Assembly (NCBI GenBank): GCA_031275285.1 | Contig: JAISOY010000117.1 | Span: forward strand, 1-40,713 | Origin: Bacteroidales bacterium | Lineage (GTDB): Bacteria > Bacteroidota > Bacteroidia > Bacteroidales > UBA4181 | DNA length: 40,713 bases | Reading direction: 5' to 3' | In this document: positions 1 through 8,252 of the stretch, piece by piece | Numbering within the stretch: the first letter of the stretch is position 1 | Layout of the letters: each line of letters begins with the position of its first letter | Notes under the pieces: generated by a model | The model's database searches: none | Seen by the model: the letters and a program-made list of their open reading frames with translations, nothing else | Told to the model about the DNA's origin: nothing | Position numbers and translations under genes: made by a program

Positions 1-1417
1 TGTCATGCAGGTATCCGTATTCTTCCAGGGCATCGTGGTATGACCCTCCGAGCAGCAGGTTGTGTGCCTCGCGCCAGTCGGCATAGTATGGCCTGTTGCG
101 CAGTATGCCGGAGGAAACGATACCGGTCATTACCACGCAGAGCGCCATACCGGGCCAGATATTCCGGAACCCGGGTTGGCGGCGCAGAGCCCGTGTATCT
201 GATGCTGTGGCTGCCGCCAGTACGGTAAAAAGCATGGACAGCGGCAATACATCGAAAGGATAGGAGAACGAGGCGAATACACAGAACGACAACAGGCTTG
301 CCCGGTAAGCCGTGTACCTGTTGTTGCCGTATCCGCCGGTGGCTGTTGCTCCCGACCACCGGACGCCGAGGCACAACAGCACTGCCAACCCGAACACAAA
401 CAACCCGGTAATACCCAGTTCCACGGCTATATGTAGCCATTCGTTGAATGCGTATGCAGGATTGCCCGCTACTGCTATTTCGGCTTCGCTGCCTTTTCCT
501 GCAGCAAACCAATCGGCCTGTGCATCGGGGTAAACGGCGGCAAAACGGCCTTGTCCCGTCCCGAACAACGGATGCTCCCCGATCATCGAAGCGGTGACTT
601 TCCAGATCAGCCAACGCCCGTTGGCCGAGTCTTTTTTCAGGTGGTATGCGCCATAAAGGAGCGCCAGCACAACGGCTGTTCCTACTATCATCCCGGCAAC
701 ACGTCTGTTACGCGGGATACGGGTCATCACCCGTTCACCGAAAACCGTCCAGAGCACCACCGCGCTTCCGGCCAATGCTGCCAGCCATGCCGCCCGGCTT
801 CCGGTGAACGGCAATACGCCAGACATCACCACCAAAGCAACTATGCCCGGCCAGCGTTTTCCGGAAATTACCGTCCGGTCCAGCGCAAGCGATAAGGCCA
901 GCGGCACACAGACAGCAATAAACCCCGCATACGGTCCGGGGTTGAACAGCGACCCTGTGATGCGGAATCCCCTGTGGTATGAAGGCAGCCATCCGCAAAG
1001 CTGTAAAATGCCCCATACGGCTTCGACGAAAGCAAAAACGACTATGATCCCCGTCAGCAAGGCCGTCATGTTGCGGCTTCCCGATAAACTGCGGATCATC
1101 GCATACAGGGGTATCATCAACAGGAAAAGGTACCAGTGCATACCTCCGCCGATGCCTTCCGTAAGCACATGCCTGAGAACGGCATATACAGCAAAGGCTG
1201 CAAAGGCGATATCGGCGCTACGTATCACCGGATCACCCTGCGGGTTTCTGTACATACGGATGCACCACAACGGAACGGCAAGACACATGGCCGATGCGAA
1301 CCAGAAATACTTGCCGGTAACAGCGCCGCGCCACAACGAAGCATCGACAATACATACGGTTGAAAAGAGCGCAACGAGCGCTGCTCCAAAAAGAAACTGA
1401 GTTATCCGGGTCATCAT
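1..1417 (-). CDS. O-antigen ligase/polymerase-like membrane protein (Wzy_C family), 3' end outside window
   Basis: The minus strand is open from ATG at 1417 to the window edge, giving 472 residues with no stop; the C-terminus is missing. The protein is strongly hydrophobic with about ten predicted membrane segments. Wzy_C (PF04932)-type motifs are visible: GSLFNPGPYAG at about 155-165, GSRAAW at 206-211, the GRW...W...MIG.HPLFGTG block at 267-288, and NEWLH...ELGITG at 325-338. Known members join or polymerise glycan units at the periplasmic face of the inner membrane (O-antigen ligation, Wzy polymerisation, or protein O-glycosylation). The last visible residues (LLLGGSYHDALEEYGYLHD) look like the start of a TPR-like tail, which Bacteroidota members of this family often carry. 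Base composition looks more GC-rich than PUL2. The alternative start at 1414 is the second of two adjacent ATGs. The family is fairly certain; the exact role is not. Confidence 0.82.
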   Translation of the reverse strand, partial: MMTRITQFLFGAALVALFSTVCIVDASLWRGAVTGKYFWFASAMCLAVPLWCIRMYRNPQGDPVIRSADIAFAAFAVYAVLRHVLTEGIGGGMHWYLFLLMIPLYAMIRSLSGSRNMTALLTGIIVVFAFVEAVWGILQLCGWLPSYHRGFRITGSLFNPGPYAGFIAVCVPLALSLALDRTVISGKRWPGIVALVVMSGVLPFTGSRAAWLAALAGSAVVLWTVFGERVMTRIPRNRRVAGMIVGTAVVLALLYGAYHLKKDSANGRWLIWKVTASMIGEHPLFGTGQGRFAAVYPDAQADWFAAGKGSEAEIAVAGNPAYAFNEWLHIAVELGITGLFVFGLAVLLCLGVRWSGATATGGYGNNRYTAYRASLLSFCVFASFSYPFDVLPLSMLFTVLAAATASDTRALRRQPGFRNIWPGMALCVVMTGIVSSGILRNRPYYADWREAHNLLLGGSYHDALEEYGYLHD

Positions 1418-1421
1418 GTAT

Positions 1422-1449
1422 AATTAAGAATTAAGAATTAAGAATTAAG
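1422..1449. repeat. Tandem heptamer repeat (AATTAAG)4
   Basis: Four consecutive AATTAAG units lie directly upstream of the O-antigen ligase-like gene, which starts at 1417. Other period-7 tracts occur at about 1762-1790 and 6386-6436. The array could vary in copy number, but no function is shown. Confidence 0.8.
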
Positions 1450-1455
1450 AATTTT

Positions 1456-1640
1456 TATGGAGAAGTCGGAAAGTGGGAAAGTTCATAAGGTCTGAAAGTT
1501 TATAAAGTTTATAAAGTCTGAATGTTGAAAAGTTCATAAAGTCAGAATGTTTATAAAGTTAAAAAGTGGGGTTCGGATATTTTTTATTGATGATTGATCG
1601 CATACTTCATAATGTTGGAATGTTCATAAAATCAGAAGAT
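1456..1640. repeat. Degenerate AT-rich intergenic repeats
   Basis: Part of the 1418-1812 gene-free gap. Variants of AAAGTTYATAAAGTCWGAATGTT recur several times with unit spacing of roughly 23-25 bp and shorter sub-repeats of AGTTTATAA. No ORF with coding character is present. It appears to be expanded simple-sequence DNA between the ligase-like gene and the transglutaminase-like gene. Confidence 0.6.
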
Positions 1641-1659
1641 GAGATCAAGTAAATTCTCC

Positions 1660-1800
1660 ATTACTCGTTAATGCTCATGAGATCGGCTATCGCCTAAGTT
1701 TTTAATTTTTAATTATTTTGTTCATCATTACTCGCTGACGCTCATGATACCGCTTACGCTATGTTCATCATTCATCATTCATCATTCATTGTTCATTTTC
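1660..1800. repeat. Imperfect direct repeat plus (TTCATCA)n heptamers
   Basis: Two imperfect copies of a CATTACTCG-YTRAYGCTCATGA element occur at about 1660-1690 and 1728-1748, each followed by CGGCTATCGCC-like or CCGCTTACGCT-like sequence. A run of TTCATCA heptamers follows at about 1762-1790, just past the stop codon of the 1813-3837 gene. This completes the repeat-filled 1418-1812 gap, in which I see no gene. Confidence 0.55.
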
Positions 1801-1812
1801 CATTTTTTCTTT

Positions 1813-3837
1813 CTACCACCACACCTGTTCTCCGTCTTCGTAAGTAAAAATGCGTTCTTTCAATTCCAGGTCGGCGCATTTCAGGCAAAACAGCGTTCCT
1901 ACAGGCACACCGGTAAATTCCAGGTATCTCCCGTCGGCTTTCCGGCTGTCGTGCAGGCGCCACGAGCCGTTGTCCCAGTAAAACAGCCGGTGTTCGTATC
2001 CCCTGTAAACAAAGGCATCTTCATTGAACATGGCCACTTCGATGTGCGAGATCTGTTCCTGTTTTCCCAGGTCCAATCCTAACCATGTGTCCGTGGTGGG
2101 ATTACCTTTCACCGTAATGGACAACAAGCTGGTATACCAGTCGCCGTCGAAGGCTTTACCCGCATTATCGAGTGACAGGTCGGGAGAGCAGAGCACATTG
2201 CCGGTCAGTAGTCCGTGGTCGTTTCCGATCTCCACTTCCGTCAACCGCCCGTACATCCGCCGGGGAACCTGGGGATCGGCATCCGGCAGGACATTCCTGC
2301 GAAAAACGAACCGGACATACCTGTATTTTTTCAAAGAGTTGATATAGAATTTTACGGAAATATCGATCGGCTCTGTTATCCTTGCCAATATTTCGGCATC
2401 CGAAAAATCGGCATGGTTGGCACCTTCCAATATGGCGCCTGTCAGATGTTTTCCCCATGCGCTGTCCCTTCCCCAGTATCCGCGGATACGGTTAACGCGT
2501 ATTGTCTGCGTTCCGGATCGGCGTGCCAGTGATGTCATGCTTCCGTCGACATTCAGGATGAAAGGATCGCCTGCCGGATATATTTTTTTTCCCCTGTAAA
2601 AAGCCGGAAGATAAACCATACCGCATCCCATGTCCCTGAATACGGCTTTGTCGCCGTCGTACCTGCCCCATTGCACCGGTTTCCATTCATTGTCATTGAA
2701 CACGCACAGATAACAATATGCCGCATCAAAAATCCGGTTAACGTTCACTTCAACATCATGCACGGTAAAATAATCTTTCGAAACATCCAGTTGATAAGGG
2801 TTCCTGAAAAATTCCGGAATATCCTCTTCTTCCACTCCCGCATCGGATAAAGGGCCAGGATCGTTTTGCCGCCGGTATGTCTGGCGGTATACCTTCGGTA
2901 TCCTGAAACTGCCCCAGAGAGGATCGGTGGCTATATTGTCGTACAGCTTATTGTACTTCCACAGATCGTCGTTCCACGAAGTACCTATGGCATAGAATTT
3001 ATTTTTCAGCAATATGGTATTCCAGAAATGGTTGTCGTTCCGGTTGCCCCATGCGGGAATATAATCGATGGAAGAGGGGATGCCCACCGTCGAAAGTAAC
3101 ATGGTGTTGAACCAGCACCGTTCGTAACACACACTATGCCATGATGTAAGCAGGTCCCTCACTCTCAGGAACGGAAAATCGGTCACATAATTCGTATTCT
3201 GAAAATAACGGTACCGGTAAAACAATGAATCCACGTTGACCCAGACGGGAAGAGGATAATGCTCCGATAAAAAACTTCCGTGGCGGCTCATGAAAAAGCT
3301 TTGCCAGTCTTCCAGCGATGCACCCTGCTTTTTCCGGTATGGAAGCATGTATTCGAAGAAATCGTCGAAAGCGATACTGTCGCGGTAAGGATGATGCTGC
3401 CACGCAGCCATAGCAGCGTCGATATGCCTGATCAGATAATCGCCTGTAATATGTTCGATATCGGGTTGTTGCCTGTACACATGTTTCTTCAGAGGGAATT
3501 TCCGTTTCAGCGAATCCCATTCCCGGTCCAGGGCGATCCTTTCTTCGACTGAATAATATCTGATGGAATCCATTTTGTATAAAACGGGATCGTACAAATG
3601 CAACTCCGTTGTATCGAAAGCGTAATGTCCTGGCATGTTGGCGATCAGAAACCGGGCTGCACGGTATTTTGAACTATCCTGCGGGTTTTTCGCGTAATGT
3701 TTCAATACTTTTTCCACTTCGTGGCGATTGCTGCCGGCCAGTCGCAGAGCCTCTTCCAGTTCCGGCGGATAGTGTGTGCACGATGTGATGAAGCAACAAA
3801 ACAGGAGTAAGTTCAAATAAGTAAGATATTTTATCAT
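1813..3837 (-). CDS. Transglutaminase-like discoidin lipoprotein
   Basis: The product has 674 residues. The signal peptide ends in a lipobox with Cys20 (FITSC), so it is a lipoprotein. The central region is transglutaminase-like: Cys237 lies 15 residues before the GIP motif (252-254), the usual spacing for the family's nucleophile, and His270 in DNHFWN is the expected catalytic His. The third catalytic residue, normally Asp after a W..(V/I)D segment, is not in its usual place (FYAIGTSWNDD at 281-291), so activity is uncertain. The C-terminal part, about 530-674, resembles an F5/8 type C (discoidin, CBM32-like) domain with DGDWYTS and WLGLDLG motifs. Such two-domain proteins occur widely in Bacteroidota; their substrates are poorly known. 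The gene stands alone between repeat-rich gaps. Confidence 0.75.
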   Translation of the reverse strand: MIKYLTYLNLLLFCCFITSCTHYPPELEEALRLAGSNRHEVEKVLKHYAKNPQDSSKYRAARFLIANMPGHYAFDTTELHLYDPVLYKMDSIRYYSVEERIALDREWDSLKRKFPLKKHVYRQQPDIEHITGDYLIRHIDAAMAAWQHHPYRDSIAFDDFFEYMLPYRKKQGASLEDWQSFFMSRHGSFLSEHYPLPVWVNVDSLFYRYRYFQNTNYVTDFPFLRVRDLLTSWHSVCYERCWFNTMLLSTVGIPSSIDYIPAWGNRNDNHFWNTILLKNKFYAIGTSWNDDLWKYNKLYDNIATDPLWGSFRIPKVYRQTYRRQNDPGPLSDAGVEEEDIPEFFRNPYQLDVSKDYFTVHDVEVNVNRIFDAAYCYLCVFNDNEWKPVQWGRYDGDKAVFRDMGCGMVYLPAFYRGKKIYPAGDPFILNVDGSMTSLARRSGTQTIRVNRIRGYWGRDSAWGKHLTGAILEGANHADFSDAEILARITEPIDISVKFYINSLKKYRYVRFVFRRNVLPDADPQVPRRMYGRLTEVEIGNDHGLLTGNVLCSPDLSLDNAGKAFDGDWYTSLLSITVKGNPTTDTWLGLDLGKQEQISHIEVAMFNEDAFVYRGYEHRLFYWDNGSWRLHDSRKADGRYLEFTGVPVGTLFCLKCADLELKERIFTYEDGEQVWW

Positions 3838-3869
3838 TGTTGTATTTTATGTTATTTCAATGGGTAAAA

Positions 3870-3924
3870 GGGTTTGTCTAAAAAGTTTTTTTAAGCGGAA
3901 TTACAAATCCCGCTTAACACTGGG
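3870..3924. repeat. Dispersed REP-like hairpin repeat, copy A
   Basis: An AAGCGG ... CCGCTT stem (3893-3898 / 3910-3915) is preceded by TTTGTCTAAAAAGT and followed by AACACT. A second copy with the same flanks lies at 40338-40394. In this copy the inner two stem pairs are lost. The layout resembles REP-like elements or a leftover insertion-sequence end; no transposase is in the window. Confidence 0.6.
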
Positions 3925-4078
3925 ATATTTCATCTGTTTAAAATTATTACGCTTGCGCTAAGTTGATTTTTAAAGGTTAGATATAATACGCCATAGATAA
4001 TCATTATGGTGGGTGAACAATAATGTTCATGGCTATTTCATTATGGTTGTATTTATGTTATTTCTGACCGGTTCCGAA

Positions 4079-4570
4079 TCATTTCTTCCTGCGTGTCGAC
4101 GAACTATCGCTGGCGTGATACTTCTTTTGGCGGTCTTTTACGAGATCCTGAAGTGTTTCAAACCTTTGAAAAGTGACCCTCGTATTCATCAGTACCTTGA
4201 CGGGAACGCCCTTATGCCGGCCGGGCGTCCAACGGGGCGACGATGATACCACCCGGATGGCTTCGGCATCGAGATACTTGTCGACCGGTCTCAACACCTT
4301 TACATTTTCCGGTTTCCCCTTTTCGTTGATCACAAATGAAACATACACTGTTCCCTGCGCTTTTTTTTCGTCTGCTTCCACCGGATAGACCGTGTTTCTC
4401 GCGACGTATTCACGGAATTCTTTATAATTCTCCACTACGAATACCGGCTTTACTTCCACCAGGTCGTATACGATACAAGTGTCGCCGGCATTTTCAACAG
4501 CATAGATACCAGAGGTAAATAAAAGCAGCATCAAACATGTTGTAAAAAAGAATAGATACTTGTTCTTCAT
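4079..4570 (-). CDS. Secreted TonB C-terminal-domain protein, copy 1
   Basis: The product has 163 residues. The N-terminus has a signal-peptide-like stretch (about 1-24, ending SGIYA) instead of a clear long membrane anchor and lacks the proline-rich periplasmic linker of classical TonB. Residues about 50-140 match the TonB C-terminal domain (PF03544): YP..A..K...GTVYVSFVINEKG, then NVKVLRPVDK.LDAEAIRVV and SPRWTPGRHKG.PV. That domain normally contacts TonB boxes of outer-membrane receptors. This protein may help energise or modulate the nearby SusC transporters, but without an anchor or ExbBD neighbours this is inference. A paralog of the same length lies at 5887-6378; 137 of 163 residues are identical. 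Confidence 0.85.
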   Translation of the reverse strand: MKNKYLFFFTTCLMLLLFTSGIYAVENAGDTCIVYDLVEVKPVFVVENYKEFREYVARNTVYPVEADEKKAQGTVYVSFVINEKGKPENVKVLRPVDKYLDAEAIRVVSSSPRWTPGRHKGVPVKVLMNTRVTFQRFETLQDLVKDRQKKYHASDSSSTRRKK

Positions 4571-4866
4571 AAATTAATATTAAAGGGTTATTTTATAACA
4601 TATAATTACATAAATATTTGTTTAACTTGTTTATTTTAAATGTATTATTGAAGTGTATATCCCGATTATACCTATAGGTCCACGAAGAAAGCAGGCAAAC
4701 ACCCTGATAAGTTCAAGTTCGCCGAATGAATTCGACAGTGAGTTGCACTCACGGCTATTTACATTCAGCCCATTCGGGACATTGGATAAATATCGGGACA
4801 TGCGTAATTATTAATTTTGAATGTGAAATTTTAAATTCGAAATCATGTAATGTCGTTTACTTATGA
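4571..4866. other. Intergenic spacer without recognised gene
   Basis: AT-rich sequence between the first TonB-domain gene and the unknown lipoprotein gene. A small inverted repeat (GTGAG-TTGCA-CTCAC) is at about 4739-4753. It is too short and lacks a U tract, so it is not a convincing terminator. No coding region is supported. Confidence 0.5.
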
Positions 4867-5571
4867 TTACAGACTTTGCTCTTTGGGGGAGTGTTCTATT
4901 ATGCTTTGTTCCGGATCATTTGTTTCGGGCTGCTTTTTTCTGATCTTCCGGATAATTTTGCCGTTTTCGTAAACATAACCATTGGAAAACTCGCCATTCA
5001 TATGGTAAAATACAATCCGGCCGTCGAAGTCTTTTTTATCAATATAGACAACCTCCTTATAGGGTGAAAAATCCGTTTGCTCCAGATATTTCGCCGAAGG
5101 CATGATGGTCATGATGCAGCTTATTATTTCGCCCGAACCGAGGTTGGTGATCACCACCAACCGTGAAAAGTTTGCTATGTAGCGGTTATCTCCCGTTTCT
5201 TCATATTTTTTCTTGTTTTCCTCATCCACAATACAATAAACCCAGCCCGACATTGGAAAAACGGGAGTTTCAACGGTTTTTATTTTGCTGTTCGACCTGG
5301 TGAAAGCCCTGTTCCAATCTGGTTTTACAAACATGGTATTGGGACTTGTCGCAGACCTGATCGAAAACTGTTCGGGATAACGCTCCATGATCCATTGACG
5401 GGCATCTTCAACTTCCTTATCAAGTCGTTTCTCGTAAACTAAATCATATTCGCTCCTGCACGAAAACAGCAAGAAACATGTAAGTACAACAATGGAAAAC
5501 CGGGAACTGATGAAAAGATAATGTTTCATACCCGTCCATATTGCAGCCATAACAAATGTAATTTTTTTCAT
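4867..5571 (-). CDS. Lipoprotein of unknown function
   Basis: The product has 234 residues and I do not recognise the family. A hydrophobic stretch ends in the lipobox LLFSC (Cys38 from the first Met), so it is probably a lipoprotein. An internal Met15 (codon 5527-5529) would give a more compact 24-residue signal peptide and may be the real start. The mature part has no clear repeats: a charged helical segment (about 40-70), then a mixed region containing MSGWVYCIVDEENKKKYEETGDNRYIA-type sequence and FYHMNGEFSNGYVYENGK. It lies between the two TonB-domain paralogs, so it may have been enclosed when that gene was duplicated. Function cannot be inferred from context. Confidence 0.7.
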   Translation of the reverse strand: MKKITFVMAAIWTGMKHYLFISSRFSIVVLTCFLLFSCRSEYDLVYEKRLDKEVEDARQWIMERYPEQFSIRSATSPNTMFVKPDWNRAFTRSNSKIKTVETPVFPMSGWVYCIVDEENKKKYEETGDNRYIANFSRLVVITNLGSGEIISCIMTIMPSAKYLEQTDFSPYKEVVYIDKKDFDGRIVFYHMNGEFSNGYVYENGKIIRKIRKKQPETNDPEQSIIEHSPKEQSL

Positions 5572-5886
5572 ATATGTTTATCTTTTGGTAATTAAGCACC
5601 CAGTGCTATTTATTTTTTCTTAAGTCGCATTGATCGAATGGATTACATTCATAAAGCATATCATTAATTGTTTTATATTACTTACAATGTTTCGTTTTAG
5701 TATTATAAATATGTTCGACATCAAGACCTTCATAAAAACGGAATCCTATGTTCTTTCAACCGTCCAAATCTATATTTTCCCGTGTTCATGACTGTATAAA
5801 AAATTATAAATCACGGCTTAACCTTCGGTACGGCGCAGCCAATCTGAAATTCGACTCAACATCAGGTAAAACCGCCCGGTTCCGTA
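5572..5886. other. Intergenic spacer (315 bp) without recognised gene
   Basis: AT-rich spacer between the unknown lipoprotein gene and the second TonB-domain gene. I see no hairpin with a U tract and no supported ORF. The last few bases before 5887 (CCGGTTCCG) match the bases just past the stop of the paralog at 4079 and mark one edge of the TonB gene duplication. Confidence 0.5.
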
Positions 5887-6378
5887 TCATTGCTTCCCTT
5901 GTGTCGACGAACTATCGCCGGCGTGATGCTTCTTTTGGCGCTCCTTTACGAGATTCTGAACCGTTTCAAAGCTTTGAAAGGTGATCCTTGTATTCATCAG
6001 TACCTTGACGGGAACACCTTTATGCCGGCCGGGCGTCCAACGGGGCGACGATGATACCACCCGGATGGCTTCGGCATCGAGATGCTTGTCGACCGGTCTC
6101 AGCACCTTTACATTTACCGGTTTCCCTTTTTCGTTGATCACAAATGAAACATACACGGTTCCCTGCACTTTTTTTTCGATTGCTATCGGCGGATAGAGCG
6201 TATTTTTCGCGATGTATTCACGAAATTCTTTATAATTCTTCGTTTCGAATACCGGTTTCACTTCCACCTGATCGTACAAGTTACAGGTATCACCGGCATT
6301 TTCAACAGCATAGATACCAGAGGTAAATAAAAGCAGCAACAAACATGTTGTAAAAAAGAATAGATACTTGTTCTTCAT
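5887..6378 (-). CDS. Secreted TonB C-terminal-domain protein, copy 2
   Basis: The product has 163 residues and is a paralog of the 4079-4570 product, with 26 substitutions and no gaps. The signal-peptide-like N-terminus (about 1-24) is followed by a TonB_C domain (PF03544) at about 50-140 with GTVYVSFVINEKG and LDAEAIRVVSSSPRW. Most differences fall at residues 33-71, just before or at the start of the domain, while residues 72-132 are nearly unchanged. That suggests the domain core is under constraint and the entry segment is free to drift. It starts 59 bp after the end of the BACON lyase-like gene at 6438, separated by a heptamer repeat. A role in energising TonB-dependent uptake is an inference from domain and location. 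Confidence 0.85.
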   Translation of the reverse strand: MKNKYLFFFTTCLLLLLFTSGIYAVENAGDTCNLYDQVEVKPVFETKNYKEFREYIAKNTLYPPIAIEKKVQGTVYVSFVINEKGKPVNVKVLRPVDKHLDAEAIRVVSSSPRWTPGRHKGVPVKVLMNTRITFQSFETVQNLVKERQKKHHAGDSSSTQGKQ

Positions 6379-6385
6379 AAATTAA

Positions 6386-6436
6386 AAATCATCAATTATC
6401 AATTATCAATTATCAATTATCAATCATCAATTATCA
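6386..6436. repeat. Tandem heptamer repeat (ATTATCA/ATCATCA)n
   Basis: About seven period-7 units, alternating ATTATCA and ATCATCA, fill nearly the whole gap between the lyase-like gene stop and the second TonB-domain gene. This is where transcription or translation signals for the TonB gene would be expected. Confidence 0.8.
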
Positions 6437-6437
6437 A

Positions 6438-8252
6438 TCACATCGGCTGTGCCGGGTTAGGGTTATGGTTCTTACGCCAGACCTCGAAATCGCACATGTC
6501 TATATATTCGTCTTTGAGCAAACTGTTCTTATTGTTCTGGTTGGTTGCAATATCCCCGCCAAGGCTGCGGTATATCCCCCACTTACCACGCAGGAATGTC
6601 GCTGTTTTCCGGATCATTTCGATATCTCCTCTCTGATGCTCTATGAGTACTTTATTGTCTCTTATGCGGGTTATTTTAATGCGGTAGAATCCATGCTGGT
6701 CCGTGTTTCCACCCTGGGGCATGAAGTGCATTTCCTCTTCTATCTGTACCCATTCGTTTTCGAAGTCATCGATAGGCGCCTCTTTCATATTACCCCGGCT
6801 GGTGCCTGATCCCGAGGCAGTGTGTTCAATGCAGACCCTCCTGTTTGTACCGCTGTTGGAATTGGCGCGCAGGGTAATGGTGATCATGGGGCTGCCGTTG
6901 TTCGAACCATCCTGGGCCTTTATCTGGTGGATATGGCAGAAGTTATTGGTTGGCTGGTAGCCTTTGGGTATTCTCATTTTCCATCTTAATATCTGCCATT
7001 CATTATAATGCCCCTGCATCTTTGACCAGGTAGTATTGTTGGTCGCCGATTTGAACTCATTACGCTGGCGGTCGCTGGTGCCGCAACGGTCTGTGGTTGC
7101 CAGGTATCCGCCATTGATCGGGTATGGGGTGTTGGGAGCCGTATTGATATGGATATAGAACCGCATGACCGGTTTATTCAATGTGGCATCCATTAAAATT
7201 TCGAGGTGTTTGCCGTTGGGATAGCCTCCGTTACCGGTACAGTTCGGATATTCGGAATAGTCGAACCCGATGTCCCTGAACAGGTTGGTGTGTAACCAGC
7301 TGTTGGTCTGGCCGATTATACTGTTCGGTATATCCCCGAGCTTGCCCATCAATTCGTAACCGCCTCCTACCGTAGCTGTGGATTGGTTCAATGTGAATGT
7401 GTTCGCGACAAACCCTTCTATCAGGAAATCTATTTCCGCGGTACGCATGGCGCTGCCGGAATTTATCTCAACGCTGAATACGACCTGGTTATCCGTTTTC
7501 TGTTTCACCGTTACCCATGTGTCTGCAGCGGGGATACGGACATCCCATGCGACGTCGCACGTAACGTTCACGGTGATATCGGAGGCTTCATCGGCTACAC
7601 TCATTTGTGCGGGGTCGATCGTCAGGTCGGGGAGTATGTGTTGTTGCGACAGGCTGAATGAAGCCTGACTGTCCGTCCCTTCCAACCCGAATGAAATACA
7701 GGCCGTGCGGACTGCTCCGGATTGATTGGATGTTACGGAAACAACAACCTGCGTTCCGGTCTGTGCTTTTACTGAGATCCATTCCATTGCCTCGTCGGGT
7801 ACCTGCACGGTCCATTGGGCGGAAGCCGTCACGTTTACTGTTATCTCTTCTCCTGCAGGCAGCGCTTCCGCCGATACCGGATCGATCAAAATGTACGGGT
7901 CGGTACCGGTTTGCGTCACCTTCACTGTTTTGGCGATACCTCCTTTAGTCGCCACGGTTACAGTACAGGTACGCACGCTGCTCAAAGTATTGGCTTCAGC
8001 GGTCACACGAAGGCTTGCGTGGTTCTCTCCCGAAGCGGGTACGGGTGTTAACCACGCAGCATCGCAGGTAGCGGCCCATTGGGTATTGGAGGTAATGCCG
8101 ATAAAAGCGTAATTTTCCTTTGCGTTGAAATCAAGCGTTTGGGTATTGAGCTCCAACAGGTCTTCCTCAATGGAACTTTTTTTGGAATCACTGCAACTGG
8201 AAAAAAAGGCGGAAACCAACCATAAAAATACCAATACTCTCCTGTTCATCAC
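6438..8252 (-). CDS. BACON-domain lipoprotein with C-terminal polysaccharide-lyase-like jelly roll
   Basis: The product has 604 residues. The signal peptide ends with lipobox Cys20 (FFSSC) followed by SDSKK, fitting a surface-exposed Bacteroidota lipoprotein. Three BACON-type Ig-like domains follow at about 30-115, 120-203 and 210-291. The C-terminal domain, about 302-596, looks like a beta-jelly-roll lyase: DRQRNE at 394-399, HIHQ at 440-443 and KWGIYRSL at 557-564, analogous to the R-E, Q/H and Y motifs of PL7/PL20-type lyases. It would cleave or bind a uronate-containing glycan at the surface. The domain is homologous to that of the 27101-28636 product in PUL2. The first 120 residues are about 79% identical to the neighbouring 8716-10302 product, whose C-terminal domain is quite different. 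Substrate and family number are not determined. Confidence 0.8.
   Translation of the reverse strand: MMNRRVLVFLWLVSAFFSSCSDSKKSSIEEDLLELNTQTLDFNAKENYAFIGITSNTQWAATCDAAWLTPVPASGENHASLRVTAEANTLSSVRTCTVTVATKGGIAKTVKVTQTGTDPYILIDPVSAEALPAGEEITVNVTASAQWTVQVPDEAMEWISVKAQTGTQVVVSVTSNQSGAVRTACISFGLEGTDSQASFSLSQQHILPDLTIDPAQMSVADEASDITVNVTCDVAWDVRIPAADTWVTVKQKTDNQVVFSVEINSGSAMRTAEIDFLIEGFVANTFTLNQSTATVGGGYELMGKLGDIPNSIIGQTNSWLHTNLFRDIGFDYSEYPNCTGNGGYPNGKHLEILMDATLNKPVMRFYIHINTAPNTPYPINGGYLATTDRCGTSDRQRNEFKSATNNTTWSKMQGHYNEWQILRWKMRIPKGYQPTNNFCHIHQIKAQDGSNNGSPMITITLRANSNSGTNRRVCIEHTASGSGTSRGNMKEAPIDDFENEWVQIEEEMHFMPQGGNTDQHGFYRIKITRIRDNKVLIEHQRGDIEMIRKTATFLRGKWGIYRSLGGDIATNQNNKNSLLKDEYIDMCDFEVWRKNHNPNPAQPM

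Noticed and set aside
3..614. 203-codon minus-strand ORF and overlapping plus-strand ORFs (40-228, 804-1400)
   Set aside because: They are shadows of the uninterrupted 472-codon frame with Wzy_C motifs; their translations are Arg/Cys/His-rich and have no domain.
1660..1800. CRISPR-like array
   Set aside because: The repeats are short, degenerate and of simple sequence, with no regular spacers and no cas genes.
4739..4753. GTGAG-TTGCA-CTCAC hairpin as a terminator
   Set aside because: The stem is only 5 bp and lacks a U tract on either strand.
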